Numbered from the stretch's first letter, positions 18,672-31,269 are shown. The stretch: 64,000 nt of DNA from Chryseobacterium sp. E1 (GCA_019203745.1 CP078104.1:4154001-4218000); one strand, 5' to 3'. The notes: a model not told the origin generated them from the letters alone. Numbers and translations are program-made.

Positions 18672-21066
18672 TTATTTGAAAATCTCATTCTGATAAAGAA
18701 TATGATCATCTTCATCGAAACTTATGATTTTCACCTTATATTGCTTTGCACTGTCATTGTTGAAGAATTTAATTCTTGGCGGAACATAATCACTGTCAAA
18801 TAAATTAGGATTCCAGTACAGGGTTTCCCGGGTGTCACTTTCAATTTTCGCCGGAGAATCGTCATCTATCATTTCAACAATGAATTCCGAAGGTCTGTCA
18901 TAGCCTTTTATAACAGATGAATTATTGGTATTCTGAGTCGGTTTTTCCCTATTTTTAGATTTCATATCTCCTTTTAATGTATAGACAGCTACTGCATCAC
19001 CTATTAATCCTGATCCTTTGATAATTTTTACCATAGCAATATTAATCACAGGGAGATTGGCAATCATCGAAGGGTCGGTAAGTACCTCATCCAGATAGAG
19101 TTTAGCCTGTTTTCCCCGGATATAAGGTACATTTACCCCGAATTGTTTCTTTGGAAGGATAATCCGGCAGCCCTTCCTGAAGCCAGTCCAATATATTGGA
19201 AGATCCGATACATGCTGGTCCTCATTCACGAAGTCAAATACAGTAGAATTGCCGGAACTGAACATTCCGGTGGATAGCTCCTTATCCAGTTCTGCTTTTG
19301 GATCTTTCTTTTTCCCGGTTAACTTCACCTGTTCAATCTGTATATCGGCACCCTCTGCTTTTTTATGTTTTTTTGAGTGTTGATAGCTTTGGAAATTGTT
19401 GCAGGCACCGTTTTGCTTCCACTGGCTTTTACCAGTTTATAATCTGTACCGGGCAAATTGCCTGTAAATGGTGTGGGATTCACCAATGGTTCTATCGTAA
19501 CGAAGAGATTACCGGCATTGGTTTCTTTATTGGTTTCTGAATTAACAAATACTGAAACTTCCAAAGACTCATCATTGCGAGGTTGTTTAAATAGATGTAT
19601 CCGTTCTGATCGGTTTTAAACTGATTGAAAGCAGGTTCATTCTTACCTAACTTCAACAATAAATTGACATTGGTGTTGATGAGCAGGGCATTATTTTTAA
19701 TAGGCTTTACCCTGTAAGAAAGAAACTTGGGAGATTCGGTTTTTATAGTTGGGGCTGCCCCGCTGAGCACAGAATTCCAGTCAAATCTCTTCCAGCTTTC
19801 AGAAATAAGCAGGGCGTCCAGCGCTTCAATATTGGTATTTTTAGAAAAATATTGTGCCGGACGGTCTATTTTTGTGGTAAAATCTCCAGTTAACCAGAGC
19901 CCGCTCAGGATATTCTCTTCCTCTGGCTTATTGCTTCCGTCATCTTCACTTACCACTACGGTATAATTTTTAAAATAAGACTCGGGGAAAGATCTATACT
20001 GTTGAAAGATCTAGGTGTAGGTTTTATACTCTGGCCTATAATTTCTGCTTTTTCAATTTTTAAATCATCGGGTTTTATAAAACACAGTCTTTGCGCTACC
20101 AGATTATCCTGATCATCAAAAATGGCTAATTGTAAAATACCGTTAGCACCATTGCTTACTTTCACAGGAATAAGACTGGACGCTTCGTTGGTAAGCTGTT
20201 TGATGTTGGCTTTGTAGGCAAGATGATTGTTGATGGTTCCTACAATTTTATAATTCTGAAGCTGCTGTTTCAGATTAGCTCTTTTAAAGTATAATGTATT
20301 CCTTCTTTAGAGCTGTTCACATCCAGATGGAGACCGGTGTCTGTAGCTTGCGGCAGATCTATCGTTTTGCTTTTGCCTGTATTGTCCTGAATAACAGCCT
20401 GGTATTTTTTTCCGGAAGCAGGAGTTATTGTAAAGCTCCCACATTTCTATCAAAAGATTTAAACGTAGTGATAGAAACATTGGGGTTTTGGGCATCTACT
20501 ATTTTTCCGGTCCAGTTTTCCGGCAAAGAATTTTCGCTTGATAACCTTACGGCAAACTTAGTAGGGATGCCGGTAATGAAAGTTCCGCCTTCGGGAAAAG
20601 CTTTTGCAGACCAGTCGGAACTTTTGGAGATCACTAATGATTCTGAAGAAGACGGGTTATAGACCGGAATTGTTTTGACGATCTGAAAATCTTCACTAAA
20701 ATTGGTCATATAAGGCGTGTAAGCCCTTACAAAATAAACCTGTTCAGGAAGATCTTCTTTCAGCTGAAAATCTCCGCTGCCTTCACCATTGGTCAGTAGT
20801 ACCGTTTTCCAGTCGATCAGCTTTTTATCAGAACCGTACAATTCTACAAATAGGGTGGTAGATAAAGGAGAACGGTTGTAGCCGTTAAATACAAAGCTTT
20901 TAAACCAGATTTTGTCACCCGCAGCATATTGTGATTTATCGGTAAGTAAGTATACTTTTTCCTGTTCGTAATTATCCTCAAGATTGGTGATTGCTTTTTC
21001 TAATTTAGTTTGTGCCAGTACAGGCTGTACAGCAGAAAGAAGCAATAGACAGAATATATTTTTCAT
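18672..21066 (-). CDS. secreted MG2-type (alpha-2-macroglobulin-like) beta-sandwich protein, multiply frameshifted
   Basis: A signal peptide (MKNIFCLLLLSAVQPVLAQ, start at 21066) is followed by 'KVYLLTDKSQYAAGDKIWFKSFVFNG', the hallmark first strand pair of an MG2 domain. It continues through several beta-sandwich domains to a TonB-plug-like segment (YIRGKQAKLYLDEVLTDPSMIANLP) and a 'VAVYTLKGDMKSK' strand. Frame changes fall near 20420, 20280, 19975, 19565 and 19335; the joined length is ~795 residues, as in Bacteroidota proteins that combine MG2 and plug-like domains. These are outer-membrane or periplasmic proteins of unknown role. No partner gene is adjacent. All segments run in order without gaps, so indel errors explain the breaks better than decay. 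Confidence 0.75.
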
Positions 21067-21546
21067 AAAAACCTTAAGCATTTTAATTCATGGCTAATTT
21101 AGTCATTTAAAGGCTCTGAAAATGATATTTAATCTCTTATTTTGAAAGAAATAAATCAGAAAGGTGTCCTTCATTATCACGATGATTTCTTTTTCATTTT
21201 TTAACTATAAAAGAACAATAAAAGGTTTCAAATACTAAAAAATAAACTTTTGCAACCGTGAGTTAAAATTTCAGATAGAAAAAATTAATCAACATTCGGT
21301 GAAAAAAATGAATTTTGAGAGAATATTTTTCTTAATTTTATAAAATAAACTAAAACATGAAAACAAATGAAATTTATTCATAATCAAATATTTAATTTGA
21401 AATAATATTCTAAAAATATTCCTTTTAAATTTTAGTGATGTCATAAGTCTTATATGCAATAGACTTGTTTTTTCATGCGCATTAAGATCATCATCCTTAA
21501 ATAATCAATAGAATTAAACATAAATCCACTAAACCCAATTGTTCCT
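21067..21546. other. intergenic region between divergent genes
   Basis: About 480 bp of very AT-rich DNA between the divergent MG2-type and amidohydrolase genes. No frame, hairpin or clear TAnnTTTG element stands out. Confidence 0.4.
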
Positions 21547-23407
21547 ATGAAAAATTTACACCACCACACGCATGGATGCACCCATTGCTCTTGCGACAAT
21601 CCAGTTTTAAAAATTCTTAAAGACGAACTTTTCAGTGCAGAAAATCTGGCGAAAATAAACCCCGCTTCCGGAAAAGCGACTCACGAAAAACCACAAACTC
21701 TGATGATCAGCGGAGATAATATCAGGCCTATGATTGGTGGATCAACAGAAAAGGTTGAAGCCATTGGAATTGCCGATGGTAAAGTTGTTATCACAGGCAA
21801 AAAGATGATGTGAAAACCTATATGAAGGAGAATCATCCGGGATTTGATAAAAAGAATTAACCCAGAGTCAAACTTTGCTCCCAGGGCTTATTGAACCCCA
21901 TGTTCATATGATTCCTACGGCAATGATGCATGAGTGGGTAGATGTGAGCCCTTTTGAAGGACAGGTTTTACGGCCGGTATACGATTTGGATTTTGTCGGT
22001 TCAAAAATCAACGGAGCTTCTAAAGACTGGAATGTTATTTTAGGAAGAGGCCTTGACCCATCATTAATGCCTTTTGAAGAAATAAATGGAAAAAAGAACT
22101 GATAACTATTAACAATACGGTACTTGACAATATCAATGCTGAAAAACCTGTAATGGTGCTGAGTGCATCAATGCATACACTTTATCTCAATACCAAGGCA
22201 TTTGAGTATGTATTCAATCATAATGAAAAAGTAAAGGAGCAATACAATTCAGTTGAGAACTATATCAAAGAAACAAATGGCCAGCTACAGGAAGGTTTAC
22301 AGATGATGCCTGCGCTGAAGGTGGTAAAACTGCAGATCATAGAAATGAGTCTGCGGATTAATATTTATCTTACCGAACTTTATAAACTGGCCAATTCAAG
22401 AGGAGTTACCTTTATGTATGATGCAGGATTGAATAAAGGTTCGGACATCTTTTAACCCAATATTTTGCAACTCATCAGGAGCGGGTGAGAACAGGAGGAG
22501 CTTATATCTGCTCCAGCCAGGAAGAGGTAGACCAGATGGGACATTATAAAGAGCCTGAAGACTATAAGCCTGTATATCATGGGCATATTAAAATAGTATC
22601 CGACGGATCAAATCAAGGACTTACCGGGTATCAGAGTGCTCCTTATCTTTGTAATCCTGCCAATAATACAGGAGTATTTAATTTTCCACAGGCAGGTATT
22701 CCCGCCCATACGATTCCCCCTAGCTATAATACGTTAATCAATACTGCAGTAGCTAAAAAGGCTGGCCGCTCATGATTCATGCCAACGGTGATCAGGCGGT
22801 AACGTTTGCCATCAATGCTTATCAGCGTACTCTTGCACACTACAAAGGTCCTGAGCTTCGTAACCGTATAGAACATTGTTCACTTCTCACAGCAGGACAA
22901 ATTACCAATATGCTGCAAATGGGAGTTTCACCAAGTTTTCTTATCGGGCACGTAGGCTACTGGGGATACGCATTTAAGAATGTCATATTCGGTGAAAAGG
23001 CACAAATGCTTGATCTTTGCGGCTCAACACTTGCCGCCGGTATGAGAATTACGCTTCATAGTGACATCGAGGTAAGCCCGCTAGGTCCTTTGAGAATGAT
23101 GGAGCAATCGGTTACCCGGATTATGGAAAAGAATACGGCAAATATTGAAGTTTTAAACAGTGCTGAATGCCTTACACCGGAGCAGGCTTTAACTGCTGTT
23201 ACTTATGATGCAGCATGGCAATGCTATGCAGATAAGTGGGTAGGCTCACTGGATAAAGGTCTCTTTGCTGACTTCGTGATACTGAAGCAGGATCCTCTTT
23301 CATTACAGACTCAGTCTTCACAATATATGAAAATGCGAAACATTCCGGTACTGGAAACCTGGGTGGGAGGTGTCCCTGTTTATGTGAAAGATCATAATGA
23401 AAAGTAG
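21547..23407 (+). CDS. amidohydrolase (Amidohydro_3 / YtcJ-like), multiply frameshifted
   Basis: Five frames join near 21805, 22100, 22455 and 22770 into ~620 residues. Metal-binding signatures of the amidohydrolase superfamily appear in order: EPHVHM (first HxH, ~21894), HANGDQAV (~22773), RIEHCSLL (~22866) and HSDIEVSPLGP (~23058). The C-terminal ADFVILKQDPL is the usual end of the small beta-sandwich. Members hydrolyse amide or ester bonds of small molecules with a one- or two-metal centre. The N-terminus (HHHTHGCTHCSCDNP) is rich in His and Cys and may bind metal; that is unusual for the family. No signal peptide. The substrate cannot be told. Its terminator is at 23482-23511. Confidence 0.85.
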
Positions 23408-23481
23408 TGACTGAAAACGATATGACCTTTTCAGAAAACTCATAACAGGTTCTGATAAGAATCGGCTTATTAACCAATATC

Positions 23482-23511
23482 AATCAGAATAGAACATTTT
23501 CTATTCTGATT
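23482..23511 (+). terminator. intrinsic terminator after amidohydrolase
   Basis: A perfect 13-bp stem (AATCAGAATAGAA with its complement) on a CATT loop is followed by a T-run. Confidence 0.9.
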
Positions 23512-23873
23512 TTTTTAATCCGCCTCGGATTGTAACTCAATAGGGAAGCTTTAAAACGATTTTATTAAAAATGATCGGCAGACCTTTTATTTCCTGTTCT
23601 TAAATGAATTATTTTAGGGGATTACATACAATTTTACATTAATGCTGCCATCTTATTATTATGACTCTGCCATTCCTAATGTAACAGTGAAATGAAGAAC
23701 CTGGCTTTATATGAGATTCTTCCTTCTTCAGAATGACAACGGTGTAAAATTATGTATAGTCGCTCTATTTTACATCAGCAATGCGTACATTTACAAATAC
23801 TGACGCATAAAACTATTTATCTGTTGTAATGCTGTGTCTTTGAAACCCAATATTATCCTTTATTGAATTCACA
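23512..23873. repeat. intergenic region with dispersed palindromic repeat (23669-23736)
   Basis: Within this non-coding gap, GCCATTCCTAATG...AATGAAGAACCT...GAGATTCTTCCTTCTTCAGAATGACA forms an imperfect long inverted repeat. The same blocks (TGAAGAATCTC, GAGATTCTTCCTTCGTCA, AATGACA) recur at 38459-38532. Both copies lie between genes. This is a dispersed intergenic repeat family of the kind common in Bacteroidota genomes. Confidence 0.6.
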
Positions 23874-24626
23874 ATGCAAAATAAGGTTATAATGAATGCT
23901 AAAAATATGAAACATGATATTTCCTATCATCTTGAAGCGAACCGTTTTATACTCTGTCTGGAAATAACCAACCACAGTGGAGGGGAACGGAGGTTTTACT
24001 TTTCCAATGATACCGGCAGATTGGCCAGAAACGGCATTAGACTCTTCAATACAAAAGATGAGGAAATACAAGCCTGCGAAAGAGCTTTTTATCACCTGCA
24101 TATAATGCTGAACAGGCTCCTGAGAATATACTGCTTCCCGATGAGAGGCAACGCTTTGAGTTACCTGCAAGGATTTTTGAAGAGGAAAGTGAACTGATTT
24201 TATCTTTCAAAGGAATCTCATTCAGAGTTCCCAGAAATGAAAAATTTTATATCACTTTTGATTTTTAGGGATCCCCTCCAACAGGCTGGAAGTCATCATT
24301 GATAGGATAAATGACAAAAAAATCCTTGAAAAAAAAGAATGGGAATATTATGTGTTCGAGCATGATGATAATATCCAGCTGTCTGTTCCGGTTATCTGGT
24401 CAAAACTGGGATTTGATGTCCTTTATACATTAAGCGTATCTGAGAAGGAAGACTATCTGCACAGAGGTATTGAAGCTCTTGAAGGAAGGATAGGAGACAT
24501 GAGAATAAATGCGTTGCAGTATGAAATGAATTCCTGGAAATAGCAGCATTTCTGAACGGTGATCTGATCTTAATTGAGATATGGAGCGCCGGGACAGATG
24601 TATTTTCATTTCATGATAAGTTGTAA
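23874..24626 (+). CDS. hypothetical cytoplasmic protein, frameshifted
   Basis: Frame changes near 24080, 24265 and 24537 join four stretches into ~250 residues: ISYHLEANRFILCLEITNHSG, EQAPENILLPDERQRFELPAR, SFKGISFRVPRNEKFYITFDF, NRLEVIIDRINDKKILEKKEW, and IAAFLNGDLILIEIWSAGTD before TAA 24624-24626. The amino-acid pattern remains coding across all joins, which supports a single gene. There is no signal peptide, membrane segment or known motif. Beta-rich with an acidic end; an immunity or stress role cannot be excluded or supported. Confidence 0.55.
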
Positions 24627-24639
24627 TACCAGATACTTT

Positions 24640-24957
24640 CTAAAAAAGCATATACCTTCCCGGTTGATATTCTCCGTATGAAAACAGGAAGATCATGTCA
24701 TTGTTTTTCAGGTAATGAATTTCCAATCCATCTTCAGAAATATATTTTTCAGTAAAACTGTTGATCAGATTGAATTTACTCTCTTTAATGAGGATGTCAA
24801 AATTGGTATTATCTGTTTCCTTTTTTAAAGCTGTTAGCGGGCTATTGTAGAAATCAGTTAATTTTATTTTTAGATTTTTAATTTCAAAAACTTCTTGTAA
24901 GCATTTTTCTTCATGTCCGTCAAATAACTTTTGTCTGGCTATTTCATCTTTTTTCAT
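24640..24957 (-). CDS. hypothetical protein
   Basis: An intact 105-residue frame beginning MKKDEIARQKLFDGHEEKCL. It is charged, probably alpha/beta, with no signal or membrane segment. The stop lies 14 bp from the convergent gene at 23874-24626. No family recognised; composition and a clean start make a real gene likely. Confidence 0.6.
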   Translation of the reverse strand: MKKDEIARQKLFDGHEEKCLQEVFEIKNLKIKLTDFYNSPLTALKKETDNTNFDILIKESKFNLINSFTEKYISEDGLEIHYLKNNDMIFLFSYGEYQPGRYMLF

Positions 24958-25055
24958 AGGAATTTTTAATAATTTTTACATATCAGGAAGAGAGTTCAAA
25001 GAAACTGCCATTTTTGAACAGCTTCTTTGAACCTGAAATTACAATTTTTTTACCC

Positions 25056-25606
25056 TTATTTTTTAGGTGCATCAAATACTGAATAATACAAGAAAATAGG
25101 AAACTTCTCAAACGTTTCTGATTTACCGATAGTATATTCATCAGGTCCGAATACCTGGGAAAAATCAAGAATGGTTGAGGTTTTTGCAGGCGATAAAGCG
25201 ATCATTTTTATTAAGCTGCTGGCTGTTGCTTCTGTTTCGTAAATAAATAAAAGGGTTTTGCGGTCTAAGCTGTATACTTTATAGGTATTGATTTTTGCAT
25301 TTAATTTTGCGTCAAGACCTGATTCATCAAATTTTGCTTTATACATTAATTTTGGGGTACCGCCTTCAGTAATATATATATCTGCATTCAGGTAGCTGGC
25401 ATCAAATTTAAGTTCAACCCGATCACCGATGCTGTAAAGATCACTCAGGGCTTTATCACCTCCGTTCATTACCTGTACCTGGGCATCTTTAGGCATTTCT
25501 AATGGCAGGCGTTTTACAGAACCTGCCGGTTTCTTTTTTGTGCCGTTACATTCATTGTTGAGAATAGCATCACAGCAGCTGCTATAATCAGTTTTGAGTT
25601 TTTCAT
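25056..25606 (-). CDS. secreted hypothetical protein, frameshifted in signal region
   Basis: Start at 25606: MKNSKLIIAAAVMLFSTMNVTAQ is a good signal peptide. A frame change in the A6 run near 25550 continues KKKPAGSVKRLPLEMPKDAQVQVMNGGDKAL, and the frame is then open to 25056 (~183 residues). The mature part is a beta-rich domain (DRVELKFDASYLNADIYITEGG, TYKVYSLDRKTLLFIYETE). Probably periplasmic or surface-attached. No known domain. It is monocistronic. Confidence 0.65.
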
Positions 25607-26270
25607 GGTATTTTTTACAATGTTAAATAAATTATCTCTAAAAAAATAGGATTTTTTATCTTTTGGAAGAAAAGTCAGACGATAGTCTTATTATTTTTCA
25701 AACACTATTTGACGATCCATAATAAAAATATACTTTTGCAATCAACAACATAAAACCATTATCACTGATTATGTTGTTTTCAATAAAAAACTAAAAACTA
25801 AAAACCAAACTTCAAAACTCATTAAACCATGAAAACAAACAATACGACACAGTATTTATCTTTACAAATACCTCGGAGCTAAATTGTTTCCGGTAATTTA
25901 ACAACAGTAATTCTCAAAATTTCCTTTAAAGCTACCAGTCTTATAGAACATTATAAGGGGTATCGGATGATTTCCGGCCATCAGAGGCAAAGAATATCCG
26001 GTATGAAAAGTTACTGCCGGGATTTTATTTTCAATCCTGGGAGAAAAATGATTTTATTGAAGTCTGGGGAAGCTTTATACTGTCAGTTATGATGCGGCAT
26101 TACTATTGTCCACGAGAATACTTTTACCTCAATGTTTTATTCATTGATATAAATCCTTTTACCATAATCCTTTGTTTACAATAAAGGGATGTATGAAAAA
26201 ATGGAAGTAAGCTGATTATTCAAAAACCAAATAATATAATTCACATTAAACTCATTAATTTTTTACTATT
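25607..26270. other. intergenic region without supported gene
   Basis: About 660 bp before the beta-helix gene. ATG 25828 opens only 17 codons, and from ~25910 one frame stays open for some 60 codons without a start or convincing composition. A decayed gene is possible, but I cannot support one. Confidence 0.35.
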
Positions 26271-27451
26271 ATGAAAAAGAAACTACTCATCATGGCCTTC
26301 ACAGGCTTATCAGGTACCATGGCTTTTGCAGCCGATTTATATGTTAGAAACGGGGAGCAGGCGGCGCTTATCCTACCGTAAATACAGCAATTACAGCGGC
26401 TTCAGATGGCGATCGTATCATCATTCAGCCCAAAGCAAACGGAGAGGCTTATATAGAAAATCTGATTATCAACAAATCACTGACTCTTGTTTCCGAAACC
26501 AGTTATACAAAATATATCATTCAGGGAAATGTGAGCATCAATCCGGCAACAGGAAGAACGGTGACGATCAGTAACCTGAGCTCAGGAAATTATGGCAGCT
26601 ATAATGTAGAGGCTACTTTTCCAATAGGTACGGGAAGAACTTTCCTTAATATTGTAAACTGTGACCTGCATAATGTTTTAACAGATAAAGTCAATTTCAC
26701 AACCAACATTTCCGGTTGTACAATCAGTGGAAACCTGAAGTTCTCTCATGGAAGATGTACCGCCAATAAAGCCCAGAGTATTGCTGTGGTAGCTACACAG
26801 GATAACAGCCCTATAGGATCAGACATTGAGGTGTATGGTAATATATCCAACTCGTTTATATCCAATTCACAAGCCAATTATAATTTTAAATTTAACAATA
26901 ATTTCTGCGCCGGGATTTATGTTTATAATATTAAACCGGGAAGCGCTAACGAAATCATAAACAATACCGTCTATAATCCTGTTGCTGCAGATACGGCTCC
27001 GTTTTATGTGAACCTGGGGACAAATAATACAAACCCGGGAAATATTGCCATTATGAACAATGCTTCTTCTTTTGTGGTGGGAGGAACCAATGCCTGTATT
27101 CAAAATAAAAGCAATAGTGTCAGCATAGCTGCTAACTACAATGTGTTTACCAACACTTTCGTAACAGAAGGTAACATGACTCAAAGTGACAATTCCGGAT
27201 CAATGAGTCTGGTATTCGATACCTTAACGTATGTTGTAACCGGGATGAATGTAAATGCCGGAAATCCTGATATAAAATATACAGATTTGGATTTAACAAG
27301 GAACGATGCCGGAAATGGCGGAGGATCCAACAACTGGTATAATTATTGGCCGGCAAGCAATGGCAACAGACCTAGGGTCAACTATCTGTCAACTCCAAGA
27401 TCCATCACCAGCGGAACTTTTAATATCAACGCATCTGGTTTTTCTAAGTAA
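26271..27451 (+). CDS. secreted right-handed beta-helix protein, frameshifted near start
   Basis: The signal peptide MKKKLLIMAFTGLSGTMAFAA is followed by DLYVRNGG; a frame change near 26350 continues as AGGAYPTVNTAITAASDGDRIIIQP. That 'VNTAITAASDGDRI' with 'IIQPKANGEAYIENLIINKSLTL' is the classical first turn of a parallel beta-helix (NosD/pectin-lyase-like). The rest consists of short Asn-rich turns (ISGCTISGNLKFSHGRC, NEIINNTVYNP). About 393 residues. Secreted to the surface or outer membrane; no C-terminal sorting domain is visible. It lies 18 bp before the large RCC1-repeat gene, so both are likely co-transcribed. Confidence 0.75.
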
Positions 27452-27469
27452 TTCCTAATGATATAACTT

Positions 27470-30400
27470 ATGAAAAATTATATCTATAGTATCATTGCTT
27501 TGCTTATGGCAATGCTGTGCCCGGCACAGGTATTGATAAGCCAGGCTGAATATTTTTGGGATACCGATCCGGGAACAGGAAACGGAACCCCTGTACTGGC
27601 TGTTGATGGTACTTTCGACAATGTGATTGAACAACTCACTAAAACCGGGGTTGCCACACCAGGTACAGGTCTTCACAAATTCAATATCCGTATCAAAGAT
27701 AATATGGGAGTTTGGGGCCTGTTTTCAGCAATGTCATTGATGTTCAGTCCGATCAGCCTTCTATGGTGATTGCTGTTGCTCAGGCAGAATATTTTTGGGA
27801 TACCGATCCGGGAACAGGAAACGGAAATCCAGTGCTGGCTTCTGATGGAAATTTTGACAGCGTTTTTGAACAGCTCAATAAAACAGGAATTGCCACACCC
27901 GGTACAGGTCTTCACAAATTTAATATCCGGATCAAAGACAATACAGGAGTTTGGGGTCCGGTTTTCAGCAATGTCATTGATGTTCAGTCCAATCAGTCTT
28001 CTATGGTGATTGCTGTTGCTCAGGCAGAATATTTTTGGGACACGGATCCGGGAACAGGAAACGGAACCCCTGTACTGGCTGTTGATGGAACTTTCGACAA
28101 TGTGATTGAACAGCTCAGTAAAACAGGAGTTTCCACACCGGGTAGCGGGTTGCATAAATTCAATATCCGGATCAAAGATAATATGGGAGTTTGGGGCCCG
28201 GTTTTTACCAATGTTATTAATATTCAGCAGACTTCAGCATCTCCACAAATAGCTATTTCTCAGGCGGAATATTTTTGGGATACTGATCCGGGAGAAGGAA
28301 ATGGAACCGTTTTACTGGCTGCTGACGCCAGTTTTGACAGCTCTTTTGAGCAGCTGACTGATTCAGGAATTGCTCTGCCGGCTAACGGTTTGCATGTATT
28401 TAATGTCCGTATCAAAGACAATATGGGTGTTTGGGGCCTGTTTTTGGAAATGTGATTGATGTACAGGCTACACCTTTTACCGGATGCTGGCAAACTCTGA
28501 TCACAAGAGGAGACCATTCGGTAGGATTGAAAACAGACGGAACACTATGGGCATGGGGCGTTAACACCGATGGGCAATTGGGAGACGGAACCAAGTCTTA
28601 CAGATATGTTCCTGTACAAGTAGGAACCGCAAAGAATTGGAAAAGCATTTATGTTGGCTATAAGCATACGCTCGCTATTAAGACAGACGGAACATTGTGG
28701 GCCTGGGGAGATAATGCATTTGGTCAGTTAGGTGACGGCACTTTAGTTGACAAAACAGTTCCTACTCAGATAGGAACCGCAACAGACTGGCAAAGTCTTG
28801 CCGGTGGAATTGAGCATTCAGTAGGACTCAAAACTGATGGAACACTTTGGACATGGGGACGTAACGGATATGGACAGCTGGGAGACGGGACTACAAATGC
28901 CACCGCTATCCCTACACAAATCGGAACGGCCACTAACTGGAAAAGTATTCGTGCTGCAAACCATCAGACATTAGCCATAAAAACAGATGGAACATTATGG
29001 GGCTGGGGATATAATAACTGGGGGCAACTGGGAGACGGAACCACAACCTCAAAAATATCCCAACCCAAATTGGAACTGCTGCTATTGGAAAAGTATTGAT
29101 ACCGGAGCCCAGCATTCAGTAGGACTCAGAACGGACGGTACTTTATGGGCCTGGGGTTATAATAACTGGGGCCAACTTGGAGATGGAACCACAATTCCAA
29201 AAAGTACCCAGATACAGATAGGAACTGCAACCAACTGGCAGACTATATCAGCCGGAAATGGTTTCACTTATGCAACAAAGACAGACGGAACACTTTGGGC
29301 GTGGGGAAGCAATAACTTTGGACAGTTAGGTAATGGCACAACCGGAGGAAGTGTTACATCACCTGCACAGGTAGATTCCTCTTCAGACAATATGAGGGTT
29401 TTTGCCGGAGAAAACCATATTCTTGTACAAAAGTTTGACGGTTTTGTGAAATCTTGTGGGCGAAATGATAACTGGCAGCTAGGTGACGGGACTAAAATCA
29501 GCAAAAATACTTTTAATCCTATGGCGTGTCCCGGATATTGTATTCCTCCTACACCCGTTTCATCTGCCAATGTTACTTCAAACTACGGCAACTCTTAACT
29601 GGACTGCAGCAACTGTGACTCCCGGTCAGGGCTATGTGTATCTTTACAGTACAAGTTCAACGGTTGGAGGAATTGAAGGAGCTGTTCCTTCCACTTCTAC
29701 AACAGCAAATCTGACGAACTTACTCCCTGATACCACTTACCATTGGTGGGTAGCATCCAACTGCGGATTCAGTCCGTTTACCTGGATGCCGGGAGGTTCC
29801 TTTACCACACTTCCTACTACTGCAACAGGCTGCTGGCAAAGTGTAAGCGGTGGAATTAATTTTTCGCTGGCAATCAAAACAGACGGAACATTATGGGCCT
29901 GGGGAGATAATTATGACGGAGAGCTGGGAGACGGAACTATGATCAATAGAAATATCCCAACACAAATAGGGACCGGAAATAACTGGACGAAAATAGCGGC
30001 CGGGTCTTATTTTTCAGTAGCGTTGAAAGCAGATGGAACGCTATGGACATGGGGAGATAATTTTAACGGGCAGCTGGGTGACGGAACTACAACCAAGAGA
30101 AATACCCCAATGCAGGTAGGAACCGCAATAGACTGGGTGGATATTGCAGCCGGGGAAAACCAGACATTTGCTATTAAATCAGACGGAACACTTTGGGGCT
30201 GGGGCAATAACAGGTTTGGACAGTTAGGAGACGGCACAAATACTAACAAAAGCATGCCTGTACAAATTGGAACTGCAACAGACTGGAAAAGCATTACCTC
30301 CGGAGGAAATCATACTCTTGCTGTAAAGACAGATGGAACACTATGGGGCTGGGGAGATAATAATTATGGACAATTAGGTAATGGAACTACCATTGGAAAT

Positions 30401-31189
30401 AATACCCCAATACAAATCGGAACTGCAGCGAACTGGAAATCTGTTGATACAGGAACCAGTCATTCCATAGCAGTCAGAACAGATGGAACGCTATGGGCCT
30501 GGGGCAATAATAACAGAGGGCAGCTAGGGGATGGAACAACGGTTTCAAAGAGTACTCCGACACAGGTAGGAACAGAAGCTGCCTGGCGAAGTGTTCAGAC
30601 CGGTGCATACGGTTCTACCGTAGCCCTCAAAACAAATGGAACATTATGGACCTGGGGATATAATGGCTGGGGACAATTAGGAGATGGAACAGAGACGAAC
30701 ATCTCAGCACCTATGCTCATCGGAGCCGCAACAGATTGGCAGAGTATTGCAGCAGGAGCTAATAATATATTGGCTATCAACACTAAAGGATTTTTAGCAA
30801 TCAGTGGTTATAACCTTAAAGGGCAGTTGGGAGATGGTACTTATATTCAAAAGAAAATTTTTATACCTGTTGCCTGTGGTACAGGTAGTGGGACTATTAA
30901 TAAAGTTTCATCTTCCCTTAAAGAGAGTTTAGCCATTGATGAGGTTTCAGCGAAGGCAGATCATCTGAAAGTCTATCCGAATCCGGTACAGGATATCCTG
31001 ACCATTTCATTTGATCAGAAGATTCTTTCGGTAGCGGTTTATAATGCATCAGGACAGCAGGTGCTTACAAAGACAATCAATGATACTAAAGGAACCATTG
31101 ATGTTTCCGGATTGGTATCAGGAGTTTATCTGGTTAAAGTAAATTCAGTTAATGATCTCGTGAAAACAGTAAAAGTGATCAAGCCATAA
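27470..31189 (+). CDS. T9SS-secreted protein with 80-residue repeats and RCC1 repeats, multiply frameshifted
   Basis: Frames joined near 27715, 28440, 29090 and 29595 give ~1,240 residues. In order: signal peptide (MKNYIYSIIALLMAMLCPAQ); four ~80-residue modules each starting 'AEYFWDTDPG.GNG'; a first block of RCC1-type repeats with the motif TDGTLWAWGxNxxGQLGDGT; a fibronectin-like domain (29570-29815, TTYHWWVASNCGFSPF); a second block of about seven RCC1 repeats; and a C-terminal type A Por sorting domain (LKVYPNPVQDILTIS...GVYLVKVNS). RCC1 repeats fold as seven-bladed propellers, so two propellers are likely. The sorting domain directs export through the type IX system to the cell surface. 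Its function is unknown; adhesion is possible. Confidence 0.85.
27533..28470 (+). repeat. four ~240-bp direct repeats in the T9SS gene
   Basis: Units begin near 27543, 27783, 28023 and 28263 with GCAGAATATTTTTGGGA. Units one to three are almost identical over long blocks (e.g. GGAACAGGAAACGGA); the fourth is more diverged. The 240-bp period equals 80 codons. Confidence 0.85.
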
Positions 31190-31269
31190 ATATGAAACTA
31201 TTAATGCAAAACTGAGATGATTTGAAATCGGTTTAATCCCGGTTTCCTGAATCAATCCGGATGTAAAAG

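Noticed and set aside
25828..26100. Decayed gene in the gap before the beta-helix gene
   Set aside because: Open stretches of ~60 codons lack a start, a motif and convincing composition; chance openness is enough to explain them.
26326..26574. 82-codon plus-strand frame within the beta-helix gene
   Set aside because: It is the out-of-frame reading of the true gene around the frame change at ~26350; the beta-helix motif is in the other frame.
27673..28211. Long minus-strand frames opposite the 240-bp repeats
   Set aside because: They mirror the repeated coding DNA of the T9SS protein, lack start context and signals, and recur only because the plus-strand repeat recurs.
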